Assembly: GCF_051106095.1 (NCBI RefSeq)
Contig: NC_135786.1
Span: 91,706,501-91,770,500 of the forward strand
Origin: Pogona vitticeps
Taxonomy: Eukaryota > Chordata > Lepidosauria > Squamata > Agamidae
Direction of reading: 5' to 3'
DNA: 64,000 nt
A program made the translations under genes and the position numbers. The notes below the pieces were generated by a model. That model worked only from the letters and a program-made list of their open reading frames with translations, was not told the DNA's origin and ran no database searches. This document shows, piece after piece, positions 20,873 to 35,800 of this stretch. Numbering within the stretch: position 1 is the stretch's first letter; every line of letters begins with the position of its first letter.

Positions 20873-23800
20873 GTAAAATCAATGGCCAAACAACCCCCCC
20901 CGCCGCCACCACTCACGCACGCGCGCACACGCACACACGTGTCGCTGTTTTCGGCGGAGTCCTCTTTCCTAAACGTCGAGAACGGTGCCCGAGGAGGGAG
21001 AGCTGGCTTCCTCTGTAAAGGCAAACTGGACTTTGCCTTTCATCCCCTGCTTCAGCGATGCAAAGACGGGCAAGGGGAGGTGAGCGGTGCTGGTGTGGTT
21101 TTCTCTCTTGTTCCTTCCTTTCCCTGCTTCGTAGCTCCGTTGCTGCTGCTGGGGAAAGAAGGAAAACAGACGAATCAACCAACGAAAGGAGAACCCTCCT
21201 GTTTTTCTCCACTTTGTTGTGGATGAGCTGTGTGTGTTTACAGTCTCTCTCTCTCTCTCTCTCTCTCTGCCAGCTTGTGTTTGTGCACAACTGTATCCTG
21301 GTTTGTATCCCACTGAAATATGGGGTACAGAGGTGTCTAGGAAAGGATGGGTTGTGGGGCTAGGAACAGCACTCGATTTCACAATCCAAACCCAAATGTA
21401 AACATTCCCAAGTGTGTGGGGCCTTTGGTCTCTCCTGGCTTTTATTTACTGTGTGTCTTAAGCACTGTTTGATTTGGAAATGTGCCGAACCCAAGAGTCT
21501 TTCTGCAGGTTATCAGGGTGACCCCCTGCAATCTTAGGAGAGCTGCTGCCAGGCTATCATATCAGTGGCCTGACATTCCAGCCTTCATCAATTGAAAATG
21601 TTGGCCTTGAAAGAACATAGGTACAGTATTCCTTTAAACCACTAGATGTACACAAGGAGAGGCCATGTATTTCAGGGAACAAAGGTGTTTGAGCTTTACC
21701 ACAGAACTAATTCCAAGTTTGGTCAACTGCAATAATCTTTATAGGATGGTTTTGGAAGTAGAGTACAGCTGATAAATAATCAATGGGGAAGGGTGAGATG
21801 CTATGCAGTTCCTCCCACACATACCTGATGATTAGCTCTCCTAGCTTTTGTCCAGACGTGGGGGGCGGGGGGGGGGGAGAATGTGGAGTTGCGACATTGG
21901 TCTGTTGCAGCAAAACCAACACACAGTATAAGATGACTTCATTTTCCAAACATGTGATGAAGTGGGCTGCATCTGATAAAAGCTTAGGCCCAAAAATGTG
22001 CTAGTTTTTAAGATAGTATATCTTAAAAACTAGCACATTTTTGGGCCTAAGCTTTTATCAGATGCAGCCCACTTCATCACATGTTTGGAAAATGAAGTCA
22101 TCTAATCTCAAGGCACCTTGTCCCGCATGAATCAGTTGCCACCCTTGGGGTGTGGGCACCATATTATTTATTATTACATTTACTACCCCTTCAGTGTCCA
22201 GTGAGTTCAGAGCAGTATGCAGTTACTCATTCCTCCTCCTTTATCTTCAAAACAGCTTTGTGTAGTAACTCGGGCTGAGAAAGTGTGACTGGCCCAAGGG
22301 TGCCCAATAAATTCTTTACCTGGCTAATCCTGGTCCAACATCCTAACCACTACAGCTTATAGGTTCTTACTTTGTTATGAGATCCCACAGTGCTCCAGTA
22401 CATAGTCGTATCTCCCAATTGTATTTAAACCACCAATGTTATCATCATTAAGAAAAGATAAACAGGGGTGGTTTAAAGCTGATTTGGCTTCCCACTCCAT
22501 AATTAATAAAAGGAGCATCAGCAGCCTATACATGTTTGCAAAGTTCTTTTTGTTAGTACTAATTTTATAGCTCTAAGAGTTTCCTTTTGGTTGTGCTGAA
22601 AATGAAGGTGACGTGATCTTGTTTAACAGAGACAGTAGGACAGTCTATGTCAAAGTGACACACATGTTGTTGAACTAGAGTGGTAGAATATACTAGATGT
22701 GCGGGACATAATCAATCAATCAATCAAACAAACAAACAAACAAACAAACAAACAAATAAATAAATAAATAAATAAATAAATAAATGGAGAACAGGTAGAA
22801 TTCTACTTTCTGTCTGATTTTCAGGTTGGAATGAAGATGGCATAAATCATAGTCTCCTCATTTTGGGTGTTTCTCCTCTGCCCCATAACCTTGACAAATT
22901 ACTATTATTATGTTAACATTATGTGTTGCTCCTGCCCCGGCACCAGAATCCAGTATTGTAGAATAGCGAAGAGTCAATACACAGAGTGATAACATCACAA
23001 CATAGGATAAATGATCTTATATGATATGGGATGGTCTCAAGAGAAGGGAGTGGAGAGAACTTGATAGGCCACATCCTGAGTGTGGCCTGACAAGCAGTTC
23101 TGTCTTAAATGTTAGAGGAATCAAGTCCTCCCATGCCTTGGCCTGTCTCAAGTGGACAGAAAATATTAAAAAGATACAGTACTGTAAGGTCATAAGAAAT
23201 TATGAAGGGGCCTTCTTGATCAGAGCAAAGTTCTGTTCCCTCCATGCTGACCACCAGATATACCTGGGGAGATCACAAACAGACCATTTAAGAAACTTTG
23301 TTTCATTTCTTTAAAAAAAACCATTAGAAAACGACTACATCCAAAATATTACTTTTGTTATGAAGCAGAATATAAGAAGCCCTCGGGCTTGATTTGCAGT
23401 TTTGGTTTGAACTCCCCTCAAGCAGACCTGATATGCCATGTATTTTGGGGGGTTTGTTTTTAATTTTTCTGCACTGTCCATAAATATTGGTGCATAAGCT
23501 TGAAGATGTGAGATCCTATCTATTAAAGCTTGTTCATTCTCCAATTTTTAGGGGTCTAATAAAAGTATCACTTACTCTTGCAGTTTATTAATCTTGAGCA
23601 CCACATGGCCTTTTCCTAATTTTTTTTAAATGTCTCAGTTTTGCTCTTAACCCTTGGATCTTACTTTTAAAAAAAGCAGAATAGAGTTCCTCAGATGGAT
23701 TTTATTTGGAATACAACCACACAGACATGCCTTAATGAAAATCAGGGTTAGACAAATTATTCTTACTCTCAGAAACAGATTTATAGAAGCCTACTCAGTT

Positions 23801-26800
23801 TGAGGCTGTTGTACTTTTAGACATATTCTGGTTAACCACACAGCTGTTGTCCTAGGGGTGTTTTCTTTATATGAAATGGGATGTATTTTCACACACTGGA
23901 CACAAGGTTTATTTGAACAGGACACAGTGAATCATACACCTGCCATTTTGGTTCCACTAGCAGAGGAAAAAAACAGGAATGCTTTCCTATCCTTGTTCCC
24001 TAGCAAAAATGCTGAGTAAATTTTAAAAATTAGTGCATTTTCTTCTGGTTTCTCTTACACCTTGAATACATAGATATTTTCTATAATGACCACTTGTTAA
24101 GAACTTCACACACTTATTATTAAATCCTGGAATAAAAAATGCCCTAAGAGTTAACACTTCAGATGTACTTAATCTCTTCTGTGGCGATTTTAGACATTTC
24201 CCTGAAAAAATTAATTAGTATATATAACAAAATAGTATAAGGTGATTATAAATATAAAGCACTGTTAATATGCTTAACTGAATTATCAATCCAGCTGGTG
24301 AATTCAGAATGAAATGTCCTGAACTACAATGAATCAAATTATATAGACTTTCCAGTTGTTAACCAGAAAATCCTCATAAAGAATAGATATCTATACTAAG
24401 CCTGTAACATCTGTAAAACCATAAGGAGCTAATCTAAATTTCAGAGTAAGGCTATTTCAATGTACATCTAAAATTCAGAAAGGGTGGGGGTTTGCTTTAT
24501 TTACAAAAGCAATAGCACCTTATAAGGATCAGCCTAAATTTCAGACTCTTCCACACTCAGAAGCTGTGAGCACTCCTCCTGCCTCTAAGAGGCTGCTCTG
24601 TTAGAGCATATCCAGACAACTGCTTGCATCTAGACTGAGCCATGCATACAGTAAATTGGTTGAAAATAATTGGATGTATACTAACCATGATGGAATGATG
24701 TGTTCTCCATTTCAGTGGAACTGCTCTAAGCATAATGAAGTCTGGATACAACCCATACCTTTTGAAGGAACATGCAGTTATTTGTTCTGCTGTGACCTAC
24801 ACACCTGTACAGTGTTGTGTTTCGTGCCCCAGGCCTCACGATGTCTTTCAGCAAACATGCTGGGTCCCCATCACCCATGCAGGCGTTCTAAATAATGGAC
24901 AATGGTAGTGTCCAGCAAACTGGCTCATTAGCAGCTGTTATATGTTTATCAGCTGGCTGAATGTTAATTAGGTCATCTTTCATCTATTTTAACTATGCCC
25001 TTCCCTGTCCTTCTAACACAAGCTCTGTACTTTTAAATATTCAGATGATACTCAGTTTTAAATTTATTTGAATGTGTCTGTGGCACTTTTGTTTTGCTTT
25101 GTTTTAGCAAAAGGAAAATCAATGTTAAAAGAACAAAGAATCTTGTACTTTAAAATTTACCTTCTGTTAACATAGCTTTATGGACTACAACTTACTTCTT
25201 GGGAGGTCCTGGGGATGCAATCCTTGAAAGCTTATATCAAATAAAACTTTTTCACCTTTAAGCCTTTTTTAAAAAAACACATGAGTTTGCAAGAACTAAG
25301 CAGCAGTCTTGATGATAGGACCTTTTAGAGGTCACTAATAGCATCCTCATGCCAAAAGCAACTTGACAGTACGTACATAACAACAGTCCTAAAGGTGTTG
25401 CTACTTTCTGTTGTTTTGCTGTATTAAAATCCCTTTTTAAAAGAGCTACAAATCCACCTCTGGAGATGGAATGAAGTCGATGTGACATCACATACATCAG
25501 CCAATCAGCCCTGTACATAGTCATATTTAAGGACTTTTTCCCCCTCCCTGAGGTTGATCCTTCAGAGAAAATTGCTTAACTGCACTTAAGGTAGGGAGTG
25601 TTTTTCTCTCCCCCCCCCCCCGCAACTATAATTGCCAGTCACATGATTTCTGGCTATGTGTAGTTTTTATGATAGCAGCTGTACCTTATGTATATGATTA
25701 TTTATATAGTGTATCATTCTGTGAAAGAATCAGAAACATTTTAGCAAAGCAGCAATGTGGAAAAACCTGGACACCTATGCTGATGTTGACTACAAAAGCA
25801 AATGTTAGTTTCAGAGTAATTGCAGTAATTACACAATGCAATTCATTTTACTAGTTTTAAAATAATGAAGTAGCAGATATCAAACACATAATCTTCTTTT
25901 AGTTACTAAGAGAAAAATCTTGTGGCATATAGGCTTGAACTGCAGCTGAGTCACAGCTATCTGATGTCAAGCGTGAAATGAACAGAGGTTCTCAAGATAG
26001 TTACTAATAGGGAAAGATTCCCATCAACCTGGGTGATGTCCTTATTAGCAATCTCAGCAGAGAGCTTGCTTATCTGCAATAGTATGACAAATAAGCTAGC
26101 CAATGGAGGCAGCACTTTGCTGAATACCACTATTGCCTGTTAGGGCTACCGACCGTGTACGATAGCTACTGGTTCCATAGCATCCAATGTCTGATATGTA
26201 CACACTGCTTTAACTTCATACCACCTGTTGCTCTTGATAGAGTGATTAAAAAACCCCACAAAATATGGTGCTCCAGTTCCGTTCCCCTCTCTTTTCCAGG
26301 CATTGCCTTGCAATCTGTCGTTCCTGCCTGAACCAGAAGAACATGTGGTTCCTTTAGGCTGCAGTCTTGTAGCCATTAACCTGGATGAAGCTCCACAGGA
26401 TGTGATACGATTTACTTTAGAGCTGATGTGTAGGATTGTACTGTTGATTGAGTGACTTGATTTATGTAGAATCCCAATTAAGTGGACAGCCCTTACATTC
26501 CTGCAACACTTTAGAAATATCCAGATGCACTTCCATGAAAGCATCTTTGCAGAAATAGCACAGGAGTTCATAAAATAAATGTACATGTGAAATATCCATT
26601 GGCTGCTCATGGTTCAAGTGAGGCAAAGCTGCTTTAACCTACCCCTCCATTTCAAGATATAGTACCCCCTGCTCAGACTGTAGACCATTTCCAAGGAATA
26701 TCTTTCCAAGGATCAGATAAACAACAACTTTGGAGAAATTGGGGAAAGTATGCTGAAGAGTAGGTTTACCCCTTTTTGCATGGGGAAATGGACTGTCTGC

Positions 26801-29800
26801 CATGTAGATCTGACCTACTTGAGGTGTGGAAATATACATTTATATATGGGGGAAAAATCACACTTCATGCAGAAAGATGTAATTCAACTTTTTAAAAAAG
26901 AATATTATTTGATTTTGAATGATGAGCATATGTGCCACAAGAGACAACCCATTTTGAGAACATGTCTGCCCCATCACCATGACTTTTATTAAAAATACTG
27001 TAATTAACATTTGAAAATCAAACCTTTGTTACCCTGTTAATCAGTGGCACTTTTACATTGATCAGACAGTTTCTAAGTGGTTAAATAGTGCAGCTCTAGT
27101 AAACAGTCATCATTTCGTATCCAATGAGAATGCTGACAGAAGGAGGTAATGTAACCCAACCTGTCTGTCCAACAGAGCAGAAACAATGGGAGACAAGGAC
27201 AAATGCAACCGGATAGTCCCACCAGTGGGGACAAGGCTTGTATTTTTTTGATCAATCTGTGTGAGACATGATGAGCCCTCAATTGATTCTATCAACTGAA
27301 CTTTCACCCAGAAATATAAACATGCAGTCAGCAATGTCTTTCACTTCTAGGATTCTGGTCTGAGATTCCACTATGTGGCTGCTGGAGAGAGGGGTAAACC
27401 GCTTATGCTGCTGCTTCATGGCTTTCCAGAATTCTGGTAATACTTCTTGCTTTGTTTTTTAAATGTTAGTTTACATTGTGTTTGCTAACAACCAATTGTT
27501 GCAGTTGTTCTTTATTTGTATTCCACACTGTCTAAGAATTCTGAAATTAATAACTGTTTTCTACAATGCTATGCAAGATGCAAGCCCAGGAAAGATTTTT
27601 TTCCTGCCCAGTAAGTAACCAGTACCTAAGGAGTCTCTTAGTCACCATGGACTAAATTCAGCTAGAGTACATCCATATGATTCATGAAACACATTAAGCT
27701 GACATTTACATAAGTCCCATTGATTCAGTGGATCTGCTTTAGTTGGGTTAATAATAATAATAGCATGCCACCAAGCTGATTCCAACTTACAGTGGCCCTT
27801 TCCACAGTTTTCTAGGAAGAGAATACACAGAAGTGGTTTACCATTCCTTTCTTCTGGGGATATCCTGGACTATATGCAGCTTGCCCCAAGGCCCTACTGG
27901 CTGGCTGTTCTCTGTGGAGGCACAGAGGGGAATCAAACTCCCACCTCTGCAGCCAAATACCTAACCTTTCAGATTGTAGATCATTGGATTTAGCCTCCTC
28001 CTCCTGCACATATTTTGGAGTCCCAGCTCTTGTATGTACAGTACATGGCAGCTTTTGCTTGAAGTTAGCCCCAAAGACCATTTCAGGAAAAAGGAAAGGT
28101 GTTATTATGGCAACTCTTATCTGGAGATGGAGATGTAAAATTGGGATGCACTCTTTTACCAATACACCTAGGAAAAAAAGATTGGTCTGAGACGAGTCAT
28201 CCTAAGAATGTCAGCTTAGATAGGAAAGACAGGCTAAAGACAACACTTCTAATCAGAAGACAGATTGGAGGGGAAAACAAACAAGGAATATCTCATATAC
28301 TCTAGGTATTTGTTTGAACCATTATTGCACCTCTTGGCATGCAGCCCATGATGCAAGGGTGATTGTGCTCTGCTTCCACACTATAACCTTGGTAAAATTA
28401 GACAGGGGTCTTAGGAGAGGAAAATGCTCCATAAATTCTTTGTGCGTATTTTGCATCGCTTTCTTTGTTTTGCATTTTCGTGGAAATGTAGCTATTTCAG
28501 AATTGCAGTGACAGTTAGGATCAGCCCCAGATCTTTTGTGTCACCTTGTTCTGAAGCTGTAAGCTGCAAAATATCCGGTCTTGCTGCTGAAGCTGGAGTA
28601 ACAAGGTTCAACTGTGAGATCAGTTTGCTTCTGGTAATTAAATCTTATTTCAATATTGGTCACAGGACAGGGTCCTCCAGAGATTCAAAGGTGACAAGCG
28701 AGGTAACAGGTAACACAGACCGCCCTGTCCTCATACAGAGGGAATAACCAGGGGCTATTGGGATGAATAGAGGGCAGCTATGGTTGCCTTGCCCTGCCCC
28801 CCAGCATGTGCCATCTGAAACAGTTGCCTCAATCTACTGAATAGTAGGCCAACCCTGGAAAGATTTTCTGTATTCTCAAAGGAAACTTTATTTCTCAATG
28901 AGGAACAAAGAGGGATGGCACCATACACAGCACAAGAATAAGGAAGAGATGTATTCTCAAGAAACACTGAATGTTATTGGAGACCATTCTTCAGACAATG
29001 CTCAAGGGACTTGGAGTTACATTTTGTCACACAAACACACTGAGAGGGGGCGTCACTATAAAATAGGAGTAATCTTATAGTAGGAGCTCTGGCAGCCAAT
29101 ATCTACATATTACATATGAAATGAAAAATGAAAGTTTCATGGAAATCTATTTCCTAGACTTAGAAACCATTGTTATGAGTATATGTGTGAAATTTCACCA
29201 CACCTTGATTAAAACCTGATATGCCCAGATAGATTTGTCTCAGGTGATGTGACCCATTTGGCAACTGTGCTGTACTTAATGGCTTGCACTCTTTCTGACT
29301 TGTTCAAGGACATGTACACTTAACCAATAGTTATATAAGCCAACATCAATATACATATACATCATGGTTTATACCTGATGCTGTTAAAAATACTAAAATA
29401 ATTTATGAAGTTTAAAATATATGTGGTTGACTGTAGGAAATGTAAAACGTAAAATATTCAAGTTAAAAATGCCATAGTTGTTGCACTACCCAATATGTGC
29501 AGATTTTGTTTATGAATCTGAAGTCTGTCATTGAAATCAAAGGATGAAATAATTGCCTCTTAAGGGCATTTTGGAATGCTGGAAGAAACTTCCACACTTT
29601 TGAATGAAAGTAAGCTACATAGGAGCAACTATTGTCTTCCATCCAGTTGTTCAGAGTCCAATCACCCAAGGGTAAATTTATAACTTTGAAATATTATAAT
29701 TTATCAGTTGCTTATAGGGGCTATTGCCTGGAAGTATTTTGTACGTAATAAGGAGAGGAATAACATGGATCCTAAGTTTCATTCACTGGTAGCAGGGACT

Positions 29801-32800
29801 GTTTAGTTACTACATTATGCATTCTGGGTAGTCTGTTTCGATCTTTAGCTGAGGCTCTTCTCCAGGCCCCTCCTTTGTCAAGCTGTTACAAGGGGGAGGG
29901 CATTTTCAGCAGTGATATGCCAGTCATGAAGGCCTACCTAGAGAGTGTCTCTCCCAGCATCTATGTTACAAGCCTTTTGGAGGTAATTCAGCTAGACTTT
30001 CTTTAAAAGTTGTCCTTTTTTAATATCACTTTTAAATGTTGTGCTTGTTGCTGTATTGTTCTATTTCAATGCAAAATCTTTGATTGTATATAATTCCACA
30101 ATCTGGAATAAATAGTAGTGGAATAAATAGTAGTGAAGAGAAGGAAAGCTCAGTTTGTTCCTCCTATTGACCTGTTCTGAATCGGTGCTATTAATCTGAA
30201 TTGTTAGCCACTCACCTATGCCTCTGAGTTGGGTTGAGTGTGACCTGACTGAGGGAGCAAACAGCCTCATTTTTTAAAAGAAATATTTGCTTGTTCTGTT
30301 AAAACAGTACCAGTGCAAAAAAGAAATGTTTCAGTCTGGCTTCTGAGCAGCAGATATGCTACTAGAATAACTTATGAATTGAAGTTTGCAGAGAGAATAG
30401 TGCAGGGATTTGACACTTTGAGATATACAGTGCTATTGCAATAGCAATATGAGAGATGCCAATATTTGGCACAAGCTCCCTTCAAGAAGTAATATTACTG
30501 GAGAGTCCCAAAATTGCTGCAATAATTTATCCTTGAGAAAGCAAATGCGTTTTCTGAAGGCATTCAGATCTAGATGATTCTTCTATTTACCATGGCAACC
30601 AATAGAGCAATCCTTTTCTCAGTGTATAATCTAACTTCCCTCAAGTTTCCAGCTGAATCTGCAGAGAAGATGCACACAGTCATGGGAAGAGCAAAGGAGG
30701 CATCCAGGTACAAAGAGAAACCTACTGTGGCTGGAAAGACACTCTAAATGGGGAAATTCCACAGACCATTCACATTCTGCCTTGTTGGCCTTAGGATCTC
30801 TGATCTCTGCCCCTTCCCTGATTCTTTTCCTATGGCTTGATTGAGGAACTGGCAAACCAGGATTTGAGAGTCTTTGCCACAAGAAGGTGAAAGGTGTGGT
30901 TGCACAGATATTGCAATGCCCATCAGTCCTGGTCACATAGCCAATGGTGAGAGAATATAGGAGCTGCAGTTTCACATGTGGAGTGCAGTGCATTTCACAT
31001 CTGTGTTCTAGGGCAGTGGTTCCCAACCTTGGATAACCCAGGTGTTCTTGGACTGCAACTCCCAGAAACCACAGCTAGCACAGCCGGTAGTGAGGTTTTC
31101 TGGGGATTGCAGTCCAAGAACACCTGGGTTACCCAAGTTTGAGAATCACTTCTCTAGGGCAGTGGTCCCCAACCTTGGGCCTCCAGATGTTCTTGGACTA
31201 CAACTCCTAGAAGCCTTCACCACCACCTCTTATGGCCAGGATTTCCGGGAGTCTGAGGGCCCAAGGTTGGGGATGACTGCTATAGGGGATTGGCTGAAGT
31301 ATCTGTATTGCTAAAGCTAAACAGCCTGGTCAGTGCATGGATAGGAGACCAAGAAATTCTGAGCTTTGTGATGCAAGATGTATAATAAACTCTATCTAAG
31401 TGATTTGCCACAAAGGCCTTTTCATGAAATACCACATACATCATGAAAATAACATAGACACACGTGCTTGGAACTATCCAATAATTTTTCAGTGTTTCAA
31501 ATACTACAAACAGAACAATAAAGATAATATATACTATTTACATAGAGATAAAGAGGACACGAATGCAGGACCTTCCATACGCTAATTTTTAGAAAGCTGA
31601 AGCCCTTTAAAACTTTAAATTATTCAGAATGATTTCCCCTCTGCTTGTCATTGTAGATCATTGACAATGGAATTTGATGGGCACTTATAGTGCTCTTTGT
31701 CCAGCTCATTTGATAATGAATCATGCACCAGACGGGACTGCACTTTTTGAATGTTTTGCCTATGAGTGTGCAGTGTGCTGGAGAAGGTTCCCTTTTACCT
31801 TCTTCATGGAGAGGAGGCCTTTATGACTACTCCATATCTTGTGTGGCTACAGCAAAATGTTACATCATGATGTGCATTTCTCCATGTTTAAATGTAAGCC
31901 AGCTGCATGCAATCATTCATTAGGCATCCTTCAGTCTCGAAAGACTATGGTAGCGTGCTCTGTATGGAGGGCTTGGAACAGCGCCTAGTGTGGCTGAGAA
32001 GGCCAATTCGAGAGTGACAGTCCCTTCCACACTGAAGACAAATCCAGTCTGTCCCCTGTCCGGCTCCCTGGTTTTGCTGCTTTTGTGACTTCCTCTTTGC
32101 CTCGGCCTGCTGGGCAAGGGTCTCTTCAAATTGGGAGAGGCCGTGATGCACCGCCTGCCTCCAGGCTGAACGCTCAGATGTCAGGTTTTCCCATCTGTTG
32201 AGGTCTATTCCTAAGGCCTTCAGATCTCACTTGCAGATGTCCTTGTATCGCAGTTGTGGTCTCCCTCTGGGGCGCTTTCCCTGCACTAATTCTCCATAGA
32301 GGAGATCCTTTGGAATCCGACCATCAGCCATTCTCACGACGTGCCCGAGCCAACGTAGACGTCGCTGTTTCAGTAATGTGTTCATGCTGAAAATTCCAGC
32401 TCGTTCTAGGACTGCTCTGTTTGGAACTTTGTCCTGCCAGGTGATGCCAAAAATCCATCGGAGGCAACGCATATGGAAGGTGTTCAGCTTCCTCTCCTGC
32501 CGTGCACAAAGAGTCCATGACTCACTGCAGTACAGGAGTGTGCTTAGAATACAGGCTCTATAAACCTGGATCTTCGTATGTGTCGTCAGCTTCTTATTGA
32601 GCCATACTCTCTTTGTGAGTCTAGAGAACATGGTGGCTGCTTTGCCAATGCGTTTATCCAGCTCGACATCTAGAGAGAGGGTGTCAGAGATGGTTGAGCC
32701 GAGGTACACAAAGTCATGAACAACCTCCAATTCTTGTGTAAGCCAGCTGCATGCAAATGCTTTGTCTAAATTGATTGGGTGCTCTGCATGCAGAAGGACT

Positions 32801-35800
32801 CAGATTCAATGTCTGGCCAACCCCATATTGGAAAAGCTGCTGCTTTGACGTAGGGCATAACCACATCCAGCTAGTGTAAACAGCACTGGGTTAGATCAAG
32901 TGTGGGCAATGTGCAGCCATGGGGCTGCAAGCACACCGCCCTGTAAGGCTGTGATTGCAGCCCTTAGCCTCTCCTGGCCCTCTCTTTTCCAGCAAAAATA
33001 AAATTAGTTGCTGCTTCTGGAAGCATCCAAGAATAGTAACTCACCTCTTAACTAGGTTACGGCTTCCACCTTCTCTCTGAATCATTTAATGCTCCAAAAT
33101 ACCTGTTTTTTAGAACGGGAAGTGAATTTCTAGTCACCTCTGGTTTCATTGTTTTCTGATGTATTTTGGCAATTTGTGCCACGAGGAAGGGACCTGTGAC
33201 ATCCTGCTGCATCACAATCTTTAGAGGTGCATTATAGCATTATACATTTGCAAGAATCTGAAACATAAAGTCTTGGTTCTGATTAGACAGCTGTAGATTT
33301 TGATATATTTTTCCTCCTCATGAACTACTTTTTGTTTGCTAAATGAGCTTACTTATTTTCCTCTAATGGACTTAAGGCAGTGGGTATGGAGCTCTTTACC
33401 TGAGCTCAGTGGCTTAGGTATCTAGCTGTATAGCCAGAGGTTGGGAGTTCAATTTCTCACTGTGTCTCCTGCAAGCGCAGCCAGCCTGTATGGCCTGGGG
33501 CAAGCTGTACAGTCTCAAGGTACCCCCCAGAAGAAAGGAAAGGTAAACAACCTCTGAGTAGTCTCTACTTGGAAAACCTTGAAAAAAGGTCACCATAAGT
33601 CAGAATTGACTTTTCTGGCCCAGACATCATCATCATTATCAAGCAATACATAAATGCTTTAAATAAATAGAGAAAATTGATAACTAAGCAAATAAAATGA
33701 ATAATATTCTAACTTAAATTATTTTTGCTCCTTAAAGCCCCCACTCTATGATATAATACATTTGTAATCATTCTACCTCTGCATATCTTGTTGAAAATTA
33801 TATAGGGGTATAAAATCACTGTCAGGGATTCATCTCCGACATTACAAGAGATTGGCTGAATAAGGGTATATTCATCTGTATGGTATGGATATGAAATAAC
33901 AAAACTGTCAGTTTTGAAGATAATTTGCGATTTTATATGCTCCTTTGATTGCAGCATGAAGAATTTTTCCCTCCTGAAAAAGAACTAAACTTATTTAACT
34001 GATTGTACCTGAGGCCTCATTTTTCTGGCCCAGTCAATTCTTTCTTTGTTGTGGGTTTTAAAAGAAGAAAGGTGAGAAAGAAAACCTTATTTTATATTGC
34101 TGCTGTCAGTTTGGCACCTCAGTTAAAAAGACCCACTGCTACCATAAGCCATCAAGAGAGATACTTTAGTAGCATTTACTCACATTTCCTGTGTTTACTC
34201 ACAAAGATTTCATGGGAATAGTTTGGGATGAAGAGGCAATGGTCCAGAAATCTCGCTTAAAAAGAATAGTTCTAGATGAATAGATTCCCAATGTTATTGC
34301 AGAAAGACTCAACAGGACTGAAATAAATCCTTAGCAAAGTAAAAAACGAATAGCAGTACCCCATTGTTGAGTCTCCAGCCACAGCTAATAGTACAAAAAT
34401 GAAGTACTGTACTGACTGTTGGATGATGACACTATATAAAGTCTTCCTGTATCTCTATAATATCTGTTCTGTTTCCAAATATAAAACCAGAACACGTTGG
34501 AAGGAAATCAGCAGTCCTGCGGCTGACACTAAAATTGGCTAACCCTGCTTCATAGTCCCAGAGAAACTTAGAAGTGCTTCATGTTGAGTCAACACATAGC
34601 TCTCATCTATACATTCAGATTTGCCAAATAGGCTCCTGTCTGTTCCTCTAAATCCTCTGGAATGGGGTGGGTGAGTGGGTTGTCACTTTCGCAAATTCCA
34701 GTTAAGAGCAATTACATACAACAAAAGTAGCTAGAGAAAAGTTTTCAGATGTCAGAATACTTGCTTTCATTCCCTTGCTCTGATGAAACATACTTCAGCC
34801 ACGTAATGAGAAACAGTACTTGCAGATTGTTACAACCGATCATTGATGTCAAAATAAAGGGGGTGCAGGAGTACCTATAGGAAGAAGAACTTTAGAACCT
34901 TAGGGATTGATTTGGATACAGCTTTGTTGTTGGGAGAGCCACAATGTTGTCCAATGTCCAGTGAAGGAGAAGGAGGTGAAGTCAAAGAGGAAGGCGTATG
35001 AATAGTAAAAAGAATGTAAGTTAGCATTGATTATAATCATCTTGGACTACCAGCAACCCATCACATTAATAAAGGATGGTCTTTCAGCATCTGTAAGAAA
35101 AGTAGATAGCAGAAAAATGATTCCTTTTCTTATTGCCATGATAAATACACCAGTCTTTTTCAGTGCTTTTGGTCTCACACACCAGGCTATTCTTTTAAGT
35201 GTATGATGTCAGTCATTAGGCAGATGTACCAAGAAGATTATATTCAGACAGGTGGTAAAGGTTTGATTTTGTTTACTAAGCAGTAATTTGATTTGTTATA
35301 TCTGATTCATGCTTTTCGACTTTATTTATTTATTTTATTTATTTATTCAATTTTTACCCCGCCCCTCTAGACAACATCTACTGGGGGCGGCTTACATCAA
35401 CTGTACATTATATACTGTATATTAGATATGTACTATATACTAGAACTTATAATTCTGCTTTCTTTAGTTTTGTGATCTCATTTTGTGTTTCCTCTGTGAA
35501 CTGTTCTACCTCTCGATTTACAGGAACACAGCATATAAGCCTTAACTTTTGTGAAGTTAAACACCTTTCCTATTTGTTAGGTACTCTTGGCGTCATCAAA
35601 TGCGGGAATTCAAGAGTGAATACCGAGTTGTGGCCCTGGATTTGAGAGGTTACGGAGAAAGCGATGCGCCTGCCCACCGAGAGAATTACAAACTAGACTG
35701 CTTGATTACCGACGTAAAGGATATCTTGGAGTCTCTTGGTGTGTTAATAACCGCGATGCTGCCCAGTTTTTAATAATTGTGGAAAAATGAATAGCTAGAT

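Noticed and set aside
26146-26610. 154-codon minus-strand open frame in EPHX4 intron 1
   Set aside because: Low-complexity AT-rich translation with no motif and no neighbouring exon-like segments.
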